Program-made: the position numbers and the translations under genes
DNA from: Monilinia fructicola
Taxonomy: Eukaryota > Ascomycota > Leotiomycetes > Helotiales > Sclerotiniaceae
Direction of reading: 5' to 3'
Length of the DNA stretch: 64,000 bases
Assembly (NCBI GenBank): GCA_008692225.1
Contig: VICG01000005.1
Coordinates: forward strand, 124,001 to 188,000
In this document: piece by piece, positions 1 through 12,348 of the stretch
Numbering within the stretch: position 1 is the stretch's first letter
How the letters are laid out: the number at the start of each line of letters is the position of its first letter
The notes under the pieces: generated by a model
Seen by the model: the letters and a program-made list of their open reading frames with translations, nothing else
Databases searched by the model: none
What the model was told of the DNA's origin: nothing

Positions 1-1059
1 CGAAAGCATAACAGCACTTGTATCACGAGCTGGGATAAAAACATTCAAGATTTGAAATCGAAGGGAGACAGGATCACGTATTTGCTTGGCCATTTCCAGC
101 AGAAGGATATACCGTTTTGGGTGCTGTGAATTTTCATCCACGACTGCAATTTTCGATTCAGGATTGTCGGTCTCTTTCAGTGCCCGCTCAACATGAGCAT
201 CAATATAGGAGTGGACTGTTCCACAAGCTTTCTTCCAACTTTTGTCAAAGTTATGTAGGATTAGTTGCAATTTTGACAGTAATCTACGTTTTCCTACCCC
301 AGCAAGCGAAGCATCGAATGCCGCAAGTATCTCTGCCGAGTTATTTGGATCGTTCGCTAATTGAGAATCTATTGACTCTCCCAACAAAAACTCTGTAGCT
401 GTATCCAAAAACTATACATCAATTAGCAAGCCAAAATTGGTAGAAATGCCAGGGGACAGTACCAATTTTCGTAATGGGAGCTGGAGATCAATGCTGGTTC
501 CGTCTCGAGGAATCAAGCCAATCAGCCTATCCACGTGCCTTTCCATGAACTGGACATCCGAGATCTCAGCCTTCGAGAACGTAGGCCGGATAAGCTCTCT
601 AGCGTGCTTCCATTCGGCGCCATTCATAAAGAATATGCCTTGACCGAAGAAAGGAGTAGAATGCGTGGTCGAAGCTTTACCCCAGTCTTGGAAGGCGAGT
701 GAAGTGACCTGTTGAAAATTTCGTGCCTCCATTGTATTTATAATTTTTTTGCCCATAAAATTTTCCTCCCATGTCTTTCCGTACAAACCAAAATGGTCCA
801 TGTATAAATCCATTAAGCTACCATTTTTGGTGGCATCTGTCCGATCTCTTACCAGTTCCGATTCTTTGACTTGAGGGTATGATGGAGGAGTCTCGCAGCC
901 ATGTTCATTAATGACCTTGCGGGCTGATCTATATGAGTTTATCCGTTGCAAAACATAGGTAAGTAGGATGAGGGGTAGAATGTATCCAAATGCAATCAGT
1001 GAATTGAACATGTTGAGATCGTGCGAGTCGACAAATTTTCTAACCACCATTTGTGACAT
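1..1059 (-). CDS. Cytochrome P450, CYP52-like, 3' end outside window
   Basis: N-terminal 336 residues of a microsomal P450 monooxygenase. Exons are 1059-463 and 411-<1. The 51-nt intron 462-412 starts GTACTG, has TTGCTAATTG as branch site and ends TAG, joining LPLRKL to FLDTATEFLL in phase 0. The start is the ATG at 1059; the open frame extends 12 nt further but lacks an upstream ATG. Visible: N-terminal membrane anchor (about residues 20-36), the FGQGIFFMNGAEWKHAR and IRPTFSKAEISD region typical of the CYP52/alkane-hydroxylase clan, FLDTATEFLLGES, and the I-helix at 326-332 (PARDTSA, where many family members have AGRDTTA). The ExxR and heme-Cys motifs lie beyond the left edge. It is transcribed divergently from the UstYa-like gene at 1704. 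CYP52 relatives hydroxylate fatty acids or alkanes, but in this context a tailoring role on a secondary metabolite is equally possible. Substrate unknown. Confidence 0.9.
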
Positions 1060-1703
1060 GAGAACTCCCAAAATGAAACATCCAGTTTGAAAGATACGTT
1101 ATTAAGACAAGGATTGCGCAGGCCTTTAACTTCTCTTAAGGAATAAGAAAGGAGAGAAGGAGGAGGGAAGAGAGGTCACGTGGAAAGAAAATATGTACCA
1201 GGTAGATGAATAGTCTAGCCATTCCCTTCGATGGACCCGACGGAAACCCCTGTTACAAGTTATATTGAAGGAGGAAGAGTGAATAGTTCCTGGTAAAGGG
1301 CATATGTACGCCGTATCACGTATCTCTAGGATTTGGTTTGCAACCAACCATAGATGATATATGTGATCATGTATTATCTGGCTTGCCATTCTCGGCTATG
1401 GACACAGGGTTGAACGACATCGCCACCAACGTACATATCTGCAGTTAGCATGGAATCCGGTAAAAGCCGCGAAGGGAATTCGGTACCGTGCCGCATAATC
1501 TCACATACGCATCGTTTTAGTCCAGCTCCGGCTTATGAATTTTTACAATGTGATGTAGAAATTGAACATGCCGCTTTAACATTGACAACGTAAGACAACC
1601 CAAAAATGTTCATCGCATTTAACCTCGGGAGATGAAAGCTACTATTGGTATAAGTTTCTCTTGGCAAACGTGGCGATGAAGGTCAATATCACCGCTTCCC
1701 ACA
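1060..1703. promoter_or_regulatory. Shared divergent promoter region of P450 and UstYa genes
   Basis: About 640 bp between two divergently transcribed genes, so it must hold both promoters. A palindromic E-box TCACGTG lies at 1176-1182. No other ORF in this stretch looks coding. Co-regulation is inferred from the arrangement only. Confidence 0.5.
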
Positions 1704-2604
1704 ATGACTCTTCAGGAGTATAAGTTAATACACCAAAACGATACAACCCCAGAAATCGAGACTTTATTCTATCTCAATTTACAGCGACAACTTCGTCTCT
1801 TCAAAAGGGGATTTTTAGCTACTGGTATCCTGCTTTTGGTCTCGCTATTCTTCAATGCGCTATGGACTTACCAGACTCTACCATGGACATCAAAGTCCAC
1901 AACTGCACCAACCAAATACAGTATGCTTCCAGAATATAGTCAAAATTGGTGCAATTTGCTAAGAAGGGTGACAGCTGGTCTTGTGAGAAATATCTCGACT
2001 CCATTTAGCATCGACACTTTGTATACAAACGCAAACCGAACCATTTCCGATGCCGCTTGGAGCTCCCCGGATCTTGATTCGGAAGTTGGACTGGTAGCTT
2101 TGACGGATGAGTACGCCAAGTCAAAAGGACTACTTCCGGCACAGCGCTGGCCTTGGGACCACTCAAAAGGCATCTATATCCTGAATGGCTTTCACAATCT
2201 TCATTGTCTTGTTGGTATTGCCTCAATTCAAATGCCCTCTTGCTAACTTCTTTCTGTAGCATCTTGTTCGCAATTCAATCCTGGAAGCGTACGACAACGT
2301 GTCTCTAACTTACCCACTGGAGCATGTTACTCATTGCCTAAACGTACTCCGTGAAGAAGTTATGTGCAATGCCGATGACACTCCAAGATACACCGGTCGA
2401 CTTAATTCCGAAAAAGGAAAGGAACATCCAACCTCTGGCATTGGCCAGGCTAGAATGTGTAACGACTGGGGAAAACTGAGGAGTTGGGCCGTAGCGCATT
2501 CAGGCTGCTTCCGAGCCATTAACGAAAGCACTCCTAACTTTCCCACTATCGAGCGTTACAAGTTTTGCCCAAAGGGGATGAATTATTCTTCCTCGATAGC
2601 CTGA
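1704..2604 (+). CDS. UstYa-family (DUF3328) oxidase-like protein
   Basis: Two exons, 1704-2210 and 2260-2604, separated by a 49-nt intron (GTTGGT...TGCTAACTTCTTTCTGTAG); predicted protein 283 aa. Start ATG is in ACAATG context. An N-terminal transmembrane helix (about residues 37-57) is followed by a lumenal part carrying both diagnostic UstYa motifs: HNLHCL (164-169) and HVTHCLNVLREEVMC (191-205), followed by NADDTPRYTG. The first motif sits exactly at the splice junction, and splicing regenerates the family pattern HCL-HLVRN. Members of this family catalyse oxidative steps such as macrocyclisation in fungal RiPP pathways (ustiloxin, dikaritins) and also act in some NRPS-derived pathways. 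Together with the divergent P450 this suggests the edge of a biosynthetic cluster continuing to the left. I found no precursor-peptide gene in the window. Confidence 0.9.
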
Positions 2605-5600
2605 CTGAAGGTCACATTGAGTGCGCAGTCGTCACTTGATATATTGTTGCAATAGGAGATCCCTTCTGGAGGTTGAAAACTAGTTGTAGATGCCTTCAAT
2701 CTTATGGTGAAAGTTAAAATCTCTGAATGATGGCTATATTGGTATTGAATTCTTATAATCACATTGTAATTATCTATTTGCATAAGGCTCGCCCCACAAA
2801 TAATGGATCTTTGGAAATTGTTGAAGTCAGATTCAGGATCATATATCTATCAATAGCGACTACTTGAACTTTTTTTCATGCTACTTGTCATTTCTCGCTT
2901 TTGTTTCACGGCGTTTAAATGAATTTATTAAGGTAAGACGTCAAGGAGCCTGACGATGGCTGGAACCCATGACCAACCCGGAAGCAAGATTATCGCATTG
3001 AATATAATAATGATGACAGCAGGCGGTGGCTAAAGGGAGGACGGAAAGTAAAGTTTGACTTGAGTTCCTCAAATCGCTTCATATTATATATTTAATTCTT
3101 GCTTGGAATTATTCACAAGATTCTCAAAGTTGTTAGATCCAGATTGATGATTTGTAGTCTAATCCGATCGTAAAGGGGTAATAATAAGCTTAGTGTCCAG
3201 CCTCACAAATGCTGAGGAGTGGAGAGAGGATTGGAAGCGCATAAAATAACATTAGACAGCTTGCTAGCTAATAAAACCGTATGGGAATAGGGGTTATGGT
3301 TGATTATTCATTCTTCGTGTGGCTATGAGTGCAACTTAACACTTTAAACTTTGGTTATTTATTGATCTTGTCTTGACCTTGAACTGATTACGCACTGATA
3401 TTCTCAAACTAGCCGTTGCTAAGCAGCATTTTGTTTACCATCAGTAGTCAACAGCGTTGTACAACTCAAGATGCTTCCTCTATCAATGCATTTCGCCAAT
3501 CAACCGACTTCTCTAAAGTTGACCGATTCATTAATTGGGCTATGTCGTACAATCATGGACAAACTTCTAATTTAATGAATGGGCCAATGGGCCGCTGGTC
3601 AGCATAATTTATGGCTCCTAGAACACGTAGTTATCTATCTCCATTTTAGAGATTCAAGACTTTATTTATTCCTCACCTCTAAGAATTGTATTGTTAGTTG
3701 ACGATGTCCATTACCTTGCCGGCATACGATTCTTCGGGCTTTTATTTGCGAATCCATTCGTTCTTATCCAAATAATCTCGTTAACTCATCCATATTCTTC
3801 TACTTGAAATGCATCATGCACATAACACCATGTTTTGTCTCTAGCAAAAGTATTGTTCGCCATTATGCCGCTAAGTCTGGCTCAATCTATTAATTTGTTC
3901 AGCATCTAAAGAATTGTCCAGGGCCTAGCGTGACGATACTTCCAGTGAATATTCTTCGGCCTTGAGTATAATTGGTGAGAATGATGCGATTCGACTCCTG
4001 TAATGTAGTTTCGGTCCCTTTGCCGAATAATTTGGAAATAATTCCGAGGCTTTGCAGACAATGTCACGCCCAAAAGCAGTAAGCTTAGTGCAATCTTCTT
4101 GGATGATAAGCTTTTTTGTCAAGGCAGTTAGTATGCTATACGAAGGATGACGAGTGTTTCTAATAAGAACAGCCTCCACTGAATTGGAGCAGTGCTTTTA
4201 TGCCTCAATTCTAGCGCTAAACAAGCCAAAGAAACATCACAAATCTTTACAAAGAAAACTTGAGATTAATAGTCACATCATGTGCCATTCTCATGCACGT
4301 TGTTCTTCATAAATGATCCAAGGGATCTACCGAATAATTCATCTAGCAGCACCATCAGCCTCTCCTTTGGCTCATAAATTGTATAATTTATGAGTCTCTC
4401 TTCGGCAAGAGTTTCTCATTCTATATGAGAACAGGCCTCTAACCCCTTTTTATGATTGCACTGCCGATCAGAAAATGTAGCCGAATTTTTCTCTAAATTC
4501 TTCGAGAATGATAGGATCATAATTGGTAAATTTATGATCTGTTAGCGTGCCCCCTTTATCAAATTCGCTTGCACTTAAACCTGAATCAAGGTTTGGTCGC
4601 GTCAAATATCTCGGTCGTCTGCAAGCAATATACTGGATGGCATAGGAATTTGAGAAGATACGTCTCTGGATTCAAGACTGTATTTGAAGAATTGCAGATA
4701 AATTTATACACAGCAGATACATCATGATAACGATATCTAGTAGTATATGATGCAGGAATTGCAAGATGAGGCATTCAAGGAGGATGAATATAATTAGAGT
4801 AATGTTAACCTGATAGCTTCCTTGGGAATCTTGAGAAAGTGATGTATGAGTGGCATATACGAGCATGGGTATTTACTCACAAAGAAGAGAAGAGGAATGA
4901 AAGTTGAAAACTCAATTTACATTTCGAAATCATCATCCAATGGTTTCGAATGCATCTCTAGATGATTAATATATGTTAGGATGTAATGATATATCTGCTT
5001 AGAATGTGAGTCTGAAAGAAAGCAACTAACAGGGAAACTGTCATTAATTTCCTATATACTCCCTAGGTGGAGAGTTGATGGTCGTTCTTTAGCACTTCTT
5101 CGAGGTTCCTTCGTCTAGTAGAAATTTTAAACATTGAAATCTATACTGTATCACTTTTACTTCAGAATTATTAATCACAGATGAGTTTGATTCTTCTTGT
5201 CATTTTCAGTATTCTCTACTACTTATACTATCACATAGGCTAATTAGGAACTTGCCGCTGAACAATCCAAAAGTTTACAATGTTTCGATTGTGTTTTACA
5301 TCTCAGCGGAAATAATAAAGAGACTCATCGAGGGTAACAACATTGACAACAGAAAACCAATAACTAGTCAACCACCCTCGTAGTGAATATGGACAGACCC
5401 GGGGTAGCTGCTGGATCTCTTTCTATTCACCAGATGCACAAAGCCTTTCTCCTATTCGGGTGGTCATATTCACAATCTTTGTACAATTACATTGATCTCA
5501 TCGTGACCTAACCACTTTCTGGTCTCCCATATTTCAAAATCAATCACGTGGTAGTCCGTCTGATGATGGGCAGTTAGTAGCACACTCGCCTATTTCAATC

Positions 5601-6524
5601 ATGCCAACACTCAACTGCGATCAATATTTTCAGTCAGAATATTCAATTCACATACAGTAACGTCATATTCATTGCTTACCCGCAAGTCTAGGACCCGAAG
5701 TAGGTCCGAGCAGAGTGGTCGAAGCAAAGAGAGGCTCAAGGCATATGTGTTTGCGCTTAAATTGCTTACTATTCGATAGCTTGCGTCTACAAACGGCATT
5801 ATCTACCAATAACTCTAATAGCATACAAGTTTAGGCTTCCGACAGACGCCCCGTTGTGTAGATAGCCGTGGGGCTCTGTATCAAATTAACAAAAAAGCCT
5901 TGAATACTGGAGATTGGCTTGGTCTTTCATGGAAAAAGGAAGCATATAATGAAGTAAACAATTCTTCACCGTCTTTTTCCATATTTTATGAGATATTTGA
6001 TACGACTTATATGAGCCGCAGCCTGAACACATGGATCCGTATTTCTTTATATTCAAGTCGAGGCGGATCAGAGATGAATAATGCGTGTTCATGCTTTCTT
6101 CCTACTTTTACTTCGGATCGTTAAGGATATTCGAAGCTTCACCAGTAGCATGTGTCTTGTGAGTTTATACAGTATTTTCGAATGTGGGTTGCGGAGCTTT
6201 TACTCCTAAAGTGCTAGATTTCTGGATCTATCTTGCTGATAATTATCTATTAGAAATTTCCTTCCCAGAGAATCGTATTTTACAGGGTAACAAACATAGA
6301 AAGGTACTTTGCATCACCAACCAAGTTTTAAAGTCTAGTCACGCCTTTCGTTTCTCAGCCCCCATCTGCCCTCACTTCTTAAATGTATCTGGTTTTCGTT
6401 CTACAACGCCTCTATTTGCTTGCGCCTTTTTAATCCTTCACTTTTGATCAGAGATTCTTTTTTGAGAAGCAATTACATTTCTAATAACTGAATTCTACAT
6501 TAAATCCTTCATGCACACATCAAA
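2605..6524. other. Gene-free stretch
   Basis: AT-leaning spacer of 3.9 kb. Open frames here are short, mostly lack an ATG and match nothing I recognise. One 84-codon minus-strand frame at 3925-4179 (contains ALTKKLIIQEDCTKLTAFGR) reads protein-like but has no ATG and a stop just upstream; it may be a gene relic. A TCACGTG site occurs at 5544-5550. No RNA gene seen. Confidence 0.5.
4371..4394. repeat. Short perfect inverted repeat
   Basis: CTCATAAATT, a 4-nt GTAT loop, then AATTTATGAG: 10-bp perfect arms. Function unknown. Confidence 0.5.
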
Positions 6525-6832
6525 ATGGACTCAAAAATTAAATCGCCATTTCTAAAACCAACAGGGTCAAAGAAGATGCTTCATTCATTCAAAGCTCTGA
6601 AGTATGTATTACTTCTTGTATTCCAACTTCTACATATCTCCTGCAATATATCATATTAGCAACTATAAAATAGGCTAATACAAGCTTGCGAGAGACGAAG
6701 GGCGCCACAGAAATGTCCTCATCTGGATTTACTGCCAGAGCACAAGCTGCTAGCGAGCACATCAATAATACTGGCTGTACCGTAGCAACTCAAGGTACTG
6801 GAAACGCTGGAAAGATCGGCTCAAATATGTAA
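6525..6832 (+). CDS. Small two-exon hypothetical protein (74 aa)
   Basis: Proposed from splice signals, not homology. Exon 1 is 6525-6601 (starts MDSKIKSPFLKPTGSKK, start context CAAAATGG). Intron 6602-6684 begins GTATGT and ends GGCTAATACAAG, a common fungal branch-site plus acceptor arrangement. Exon 2 is 6685-6832 and ends at TAA. The second exon reads LRETKGATEMSSSGFTARA followed by a Ser/Thr/Gly/Asn-rich tail ending GKIGSNM. The protein is small, basic at the N terminus, has no transmembrane segment or signal peptide, and belongs to no family I recognise. An alternative acceptor 13 nt upstream (TAG at 6671-6673) gives an exon 2 that stops after about 36 codons. The only supported gene in 21 kb; its function is unknown. 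Confidence 0.45.
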
Positions 6833-9800
6833 ATTAGGATTAGTTTGACAATAAAGTTTATTTCTTTGAAGCGGCGAGTGGTTGATTTGGTTGGTGATCA
6901 GCTTGTCCTTGCGGAACTCGCTCAGGAGAAGGTGCAATAAGATATGGAATGATCGAATCAATGATTGGAAAATGTTAGAATCGAAATATCAGCACTTTAC
7001 TTTGATAAAACAATGCCATACTATCATTGCCGTAACCAATACTCCTTCTAAGTTCTCCGTATGTCGAAAGTGATTGAAAGTTTCAAAAACGTGTTGCTGT
7101 ATCCAGAATGTCTAACTTTTCTAGCTTGGACTTAGCTGACCATCTAATAACATCTCTGTGTTTGTTTGTATAAGAATTTCATATAGCTCTTTCCACATTC
7201 TTGCACCTATGCTACCAGATATATCTTTATCTCCATTGTTATGGAGATATTATGGTCATAAGATGCTTAATATTTTTCATTTTATTTTTGAGAATTAGAG
7301 AATTCGGCCGCCCTATGGATTCTCTTAGTCATGATATTGATGCATTGCAGTTGTACAATGAAGTAATGCTGACTTTGATTCACTCAAGTCTCAAATTATT
7401 CGTCACACCCTTCATCCTCAGATGTCTCCTACAACCGTGAATTTGGCTCTAAGCTCAAGTGGAAACTATGTGACGGTAGATGTTGAATCATTTCCTCATT
7501 TATGACGTAATATCAATTCGGGAACCCCTGAATATAATTATTAGCCTTTTTGTTCCTCAAGCTACATCTACCTTGCTATTTCAAATGATTATCATTTTAC
7601 CTGTTTTAACGCATCAAGATTAGATTGGTATTTGTTAAAATAATACATTTAACGGCCGTACATTCAAACGATGCAAGTCTCACTTGCACCAGATCCATCC
7701 ACTGATACCCATCTTCTCCTAATACCCCCTATTACCCCTACTCGCTTACCTCTTAATACCGCACATGCTCCAACAACCCCGCATCTCGTTGAACTGATCC
7801 TCTATCGATATCCAAACAATAATACAAATCTCAAGAATTTCATCTTTTCATTTCAAGTTCTCACTCCAGTTCAATTTTTCGATCAAAGGTAATATCGAAA
7901 TGACTGCAGGGCTTATTTGAGTGTGAATGGGGAAGTGAAATTTTGACATGAGTCGCACGGCAGGCAATTGCTGAGAATGAAACCTCAATAACAGCAAAAT
8001 CCATAATTATGAAACCAGATAGTGTTGGGGGAAAATATAAGCCTCTTCAATTGAATCATAATTGGACTCTGACCTCTGCCCTTCATCCTCAAATTGATTT
8101 GAAGATCCTAATTCTTCTCATTGCATAATCTCAGATGGTATGAATTGACGAATAACTATCACAGATCATTGAGCTCATAAAAAACAGTGTATTGAATCAA
8201 ATCTTAACGGTCATAATGAAAAGCGTCCAGAAATGTTTCGTCTCTCTATATCTACATATTATTCAGGAAATTCTGTAGACGAGAGAAATTACAAGAAGCT
8301 TTAGCAAAAGATACTTATACACTCCCCTTGATGTTTTTGAATGGTATTCATCTTCTAAATGATATGGATGAAATATCGAATGAAAGTTGATAGGTTATAT
8401 TAACTTAAACCTACCCTCGATCCCAAAGCCTCTTTCTCTTCTCCTGACGTAATCTATAGAAATTTAAAACCACTCCCGATTAATCCAACAATATCTAATC
8501 ATAAATTACAGAAAACTGACTGAAATGACGGCTATGCGGTTTACAGATCCGAATTTGAATATTAATATGGACAAGGAACATCTTTCGAAAGGGGAAATAC
8601 CATTCTTGGACTCAATAATGATAGATTATGTTGTTAGAGGAACAGCAAATACTAACTTAGGCCCTTAGTATTGACAAGAAGAAAAAGTCTGCCACCAGAA
8701 TTACAATCTTTCATATAATCTTGGCTGAAAAGATGAACAATGGTAAAGATATAAAAATGCATTGAAAGAGGATGAAATCAAGTGACCACACCTCCATCTT
8801 CACCCCACCCAGTATCTCTAGACAACTCACTTTCATCCTTACCTTGGCATCGAAAGTAAACGAGGAGTGGGCAACTATTACTCGTTGGTATTTCACGATG
8901 TACTCATAATGGCCAGAAATCTACCGGATCGCACAGCTTTTACATAACTTCCCATGCCTTATTGATGTTCAGAAATCTTTCAAGAAAAAAAGCAAGTAAA
9001 CGCCGTATTAAAGAGGAGAATTATATGGCTAGGGTAAGGTTATTCACTTGCCCCCTCCTAACTTTATTTTGACCTCCTTACGCACCCCCAAATGCATCCA
9101 TGAAAAAAGAACCTGACCACAGATAAACCCTCAATGCTTTGAGGCCTAAGCATAAACTTGTGGAGATAGATATTTGCAAAATAACTGCAGAGTTTAAGTA
9201 TATGAATTCTGGAAACGAGGGGAGTACTCGAGTAAATCGGGGAAATAACATAGTAAGCGATTTTGAAGGACCCCTTGGAGGAAGAGGATACCGCATGTAA
9301 AGGTGGGAAGAAGGGAGAAATCAACGTAAACGAGACATATAATCATTTACTTATCTTAATCATGGAAAGAAATGAAGTAGCACGGGCAAAGTCATGTATA
9401 GTATGGTATGATTCGACCCCAGGTACTAGTTCCCAATCACGCACTTCAATTCCTCAGACCGACATAGATATTGCACTTATGACACTCTTAAAATATGAGG
9501 GAAATAATTAAGTAGATGACGATGAGCTGATCTGGATTCAGCAAGTTGTTATCCTTAAGTCAAGCTAGACCTTCCCTCCCCTGGTTTTAATTATCTATTT
9601 ATTCACAAAACCTTCAAACCTTCCAACCAACATATTAGCATTAACTCATCATCCGCTAAATTGCATAATATTTTTGTTGAAACAGAATATAGTCATCGGA
9701 GATCTAAATGCGCAAGTTCGAGTCGTACACTAATTAAAGACATCGGGGAGGATGTTGAACGATACCACATGTGATAGTGGTGATAGATCAGGAAGAAGCA

Positions 9801-10400
9801 GTTTGCATGAGCATAAATAAGGGAGAAGAATAATCAGAAAGAGGACGAGTGGATGAGACGACGATAAAGATGAAGGATAATAAGATCAAGTGATTCGTAG
9901 GGAGAACAATAACACACTCGAATCCTCCCCCAAGCCTACCATTCCACCTTCATCACATTTTCGAGCATGGCATTCAAATTTGTATACATCTGTGATTTTC
10001 ACAAAAGAAATTCCCAGGGCCAGAAAGTAAAAGGAGCCATGACACCTACTCGCATGAACTTGGTCTTGCTATTCGAGATGAGGAGTCAGGAAGTAGCCCT
10101 CGTTCTGATACACTGGTACGCTAATCACTTGAGTAAATGAACGCAGGACAGGTTAGATATAATTAATAATTTACATTCACTTGCATGCACACCAAAAGCA
10201 CAATCCCCAAAGCAGGCCCAAGTCTTTTTCTAATCTTCAATTTCTACATTCCTTTACAAGACACATCGGCGCGACACATAAATCGATCCGGTCAAAAAAT
10301 ATCGAGCCTTCAGACATGCAAATGAGAAGCAAATGGACACCAGGTAATATGTGTGTTTGGCTTTTGACCCCCCATATGGAGAAGGAAATGGCGATATTTC
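6833..10400. other. Gene-free stretch
   Basis: AT-leaning intergenic DNA. All open frames are under 90 codons, mostly without ATG, and show no recognisable motif or splice structure. Nothing else seen. Confidence 0.5.
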
Positions 10401-12327
10401 TTTCAGTCTAAGTAATATCACCTGAGTGGAAAGAGAAATAGAAAGCCAAGGGGGTGAGAAAAGAGACAGGATTCATGGATATGGGATGATGATGACGATG
10501 AAGAAGAGTAGTCTAAACATGAATAATGCAACGCGAGTAGAAAATGGAGTGGAGAAGAATGACAAAAAAGTTGAACATGAGATGAGAAGACAACACACGA
10601 CCTACTAATCCTGTCCCCACCCTCTACACGAGCCGTGTCCCATTCCCTCAAAAAGTGTCTCTCAGCTGTCACAAGAACATCACGCTACTCTCTCTGCACC
10701 ACACAACACGATCGATGTAACAGGTTCGGATGTCTCCGGCCAAATTCCACGAATCTAAATATCGACCATGGGCAATGACCCGCGCATACCCACAAAAGCA
10801 TCCACGCTATCCCTCCGGAATCTCCCCCAGAGTCTCCGCCCTCACATCCATCAGAACCGTCTATCCGCGGTATCTCGCACCCCCGATCCACCCCGCCAAC
10901 TCAATCGCAACTCGTCAAACTCTATGCTGCAACTTTTCCCGGCAAGCTCCAGATGATCACCATTCGAAGACGTCTTACCACCATCTTCCCACGGCGATGA
11001 ACCTAAGTCATCTATCTCCCCGCCCCGCTCCATCAGAATCACACCTGTCGATCCAATTCATCTGAAAGCTTTGGATGACGCAAACCATGCGGCTTAACTC
11101 TTGGGCGCAGGACTTAGTTTCTGTGGAGCAGTTTCTTAATATAGAAGATCTAGATTAGGGTCTGGAAATGGGATATTTTAGGTGGGAAATGGAGAGTGTG
11201 AGGATGCAAGGTTCAGGTGAGAGTTGTGAGTTGTGAGTTCGAGTATGTGTTATTTCCGGTTGTTACTATGATGGTGGTGTATGATTTCACGTACGTTCCT
11301 CCGAAGATGAAGGTCGCGAGACGCTTCTCTGGCAAGCTCGACGTGCTGTGTGCAGATAAAGTCTGTTTCACAGCTGCTGATTCGCAGGATACACTGTCGG
11401 TACGATAGACAGAACTTGTCTACCACCAGCAAACCTACCAATTTCCACCCTCTCCACGTCCATGCACCGAGATAATACAGGACGAATTTTATTTTCAGCT
11501 GCTCCTGTCCACGCCTATGCATGGGGGTGGATATGAAATTGAAGCTTCGGCTCGCACAATCATTTATCATCATCGCTGAAAAAAGATCAGGCCAAAAAAA
11601 AAAGAAAAAGAAAAAAAGCCAAAAAAAAACACTCGCATATGTGAAGATGCCAAAGCTTCACGCCAGGATGAGAACAATGCCCAAGCTATGCAAACCATCC
11701 TGTTGTGCACCCATGGCATCAGAGTTAACTTGATGAGAAGCCTGTCTTAAACCTTAAACTACCGGTGAGGAAAGAGGCCAAAGCGATGCTTGAAATTGAA
11801 TGCGTGTCTGGCTCCATGACGGCACGCATGGATCCACTCTATTGCTGCGCTTAATAACCACAAGGTAAATGACGACGAACGCAGCGTCTGAGAGTTGGCG
11901 ACTGAGGCTGTAAAGAGGTTGGGTGTATCGCAGTGTAGGATTGCTAGCTAGGATGTCTCAAGAAAGGAGATGGATGGGCTGAACAAGATGACCCCTGCGA
12001 GATGATAAGGTTAAATTTTGAATTTGCAATCTTGGACCCAGACCAATTGACTCTTTGACGCTCGAGAGGCATAAAAACGGGTGACATTTATATGCAAGTA
12101 ACATAAGAGAGAGAGGCCAAGGTAAGATCCACATCTTCACAGGAGGAAAAATTCCCGCGCGTACTTACTGGATGGGTCTCTTGAAGGGGGGACTTTCATC
12201 CCTTCACCTCAACCGACGTCGAAGAGATCACCAAAACTCAAACTTCACGTCCTAGCCAGTACCTGCGAAAGGACCGGGGAGAAAACTCTGCATACGAACC
12301 AGCAGTAGTCGCCGATCGCACCCTGGT

Positions 12328-12348
12328 CCCTCACCCTCACCCTCACCC
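12328..12348 (-). repeat. Canonical G-quadruplex motif (minus strand)
   Basis: Four CCC runs separated by TCA on the plus strand, so the minus strand has four GGG runs with three-nucleotide loops. This fits the standard G4 pattern. It resembles a telomere repeat but is CCCTCA, not CCCTAA. Confidence 0.6.

Noticed and set aside
117..398. Plus-strand 93-codon ORF
   Set aside because: Lies over the P450 exon on the opposite strand and starts with TTG; a shadow frame.
12328..12348. Interstitial telomere repeat
   Set aside because: Unit is CCCTCA and only about three and a half copies; does not match CCCTAA.
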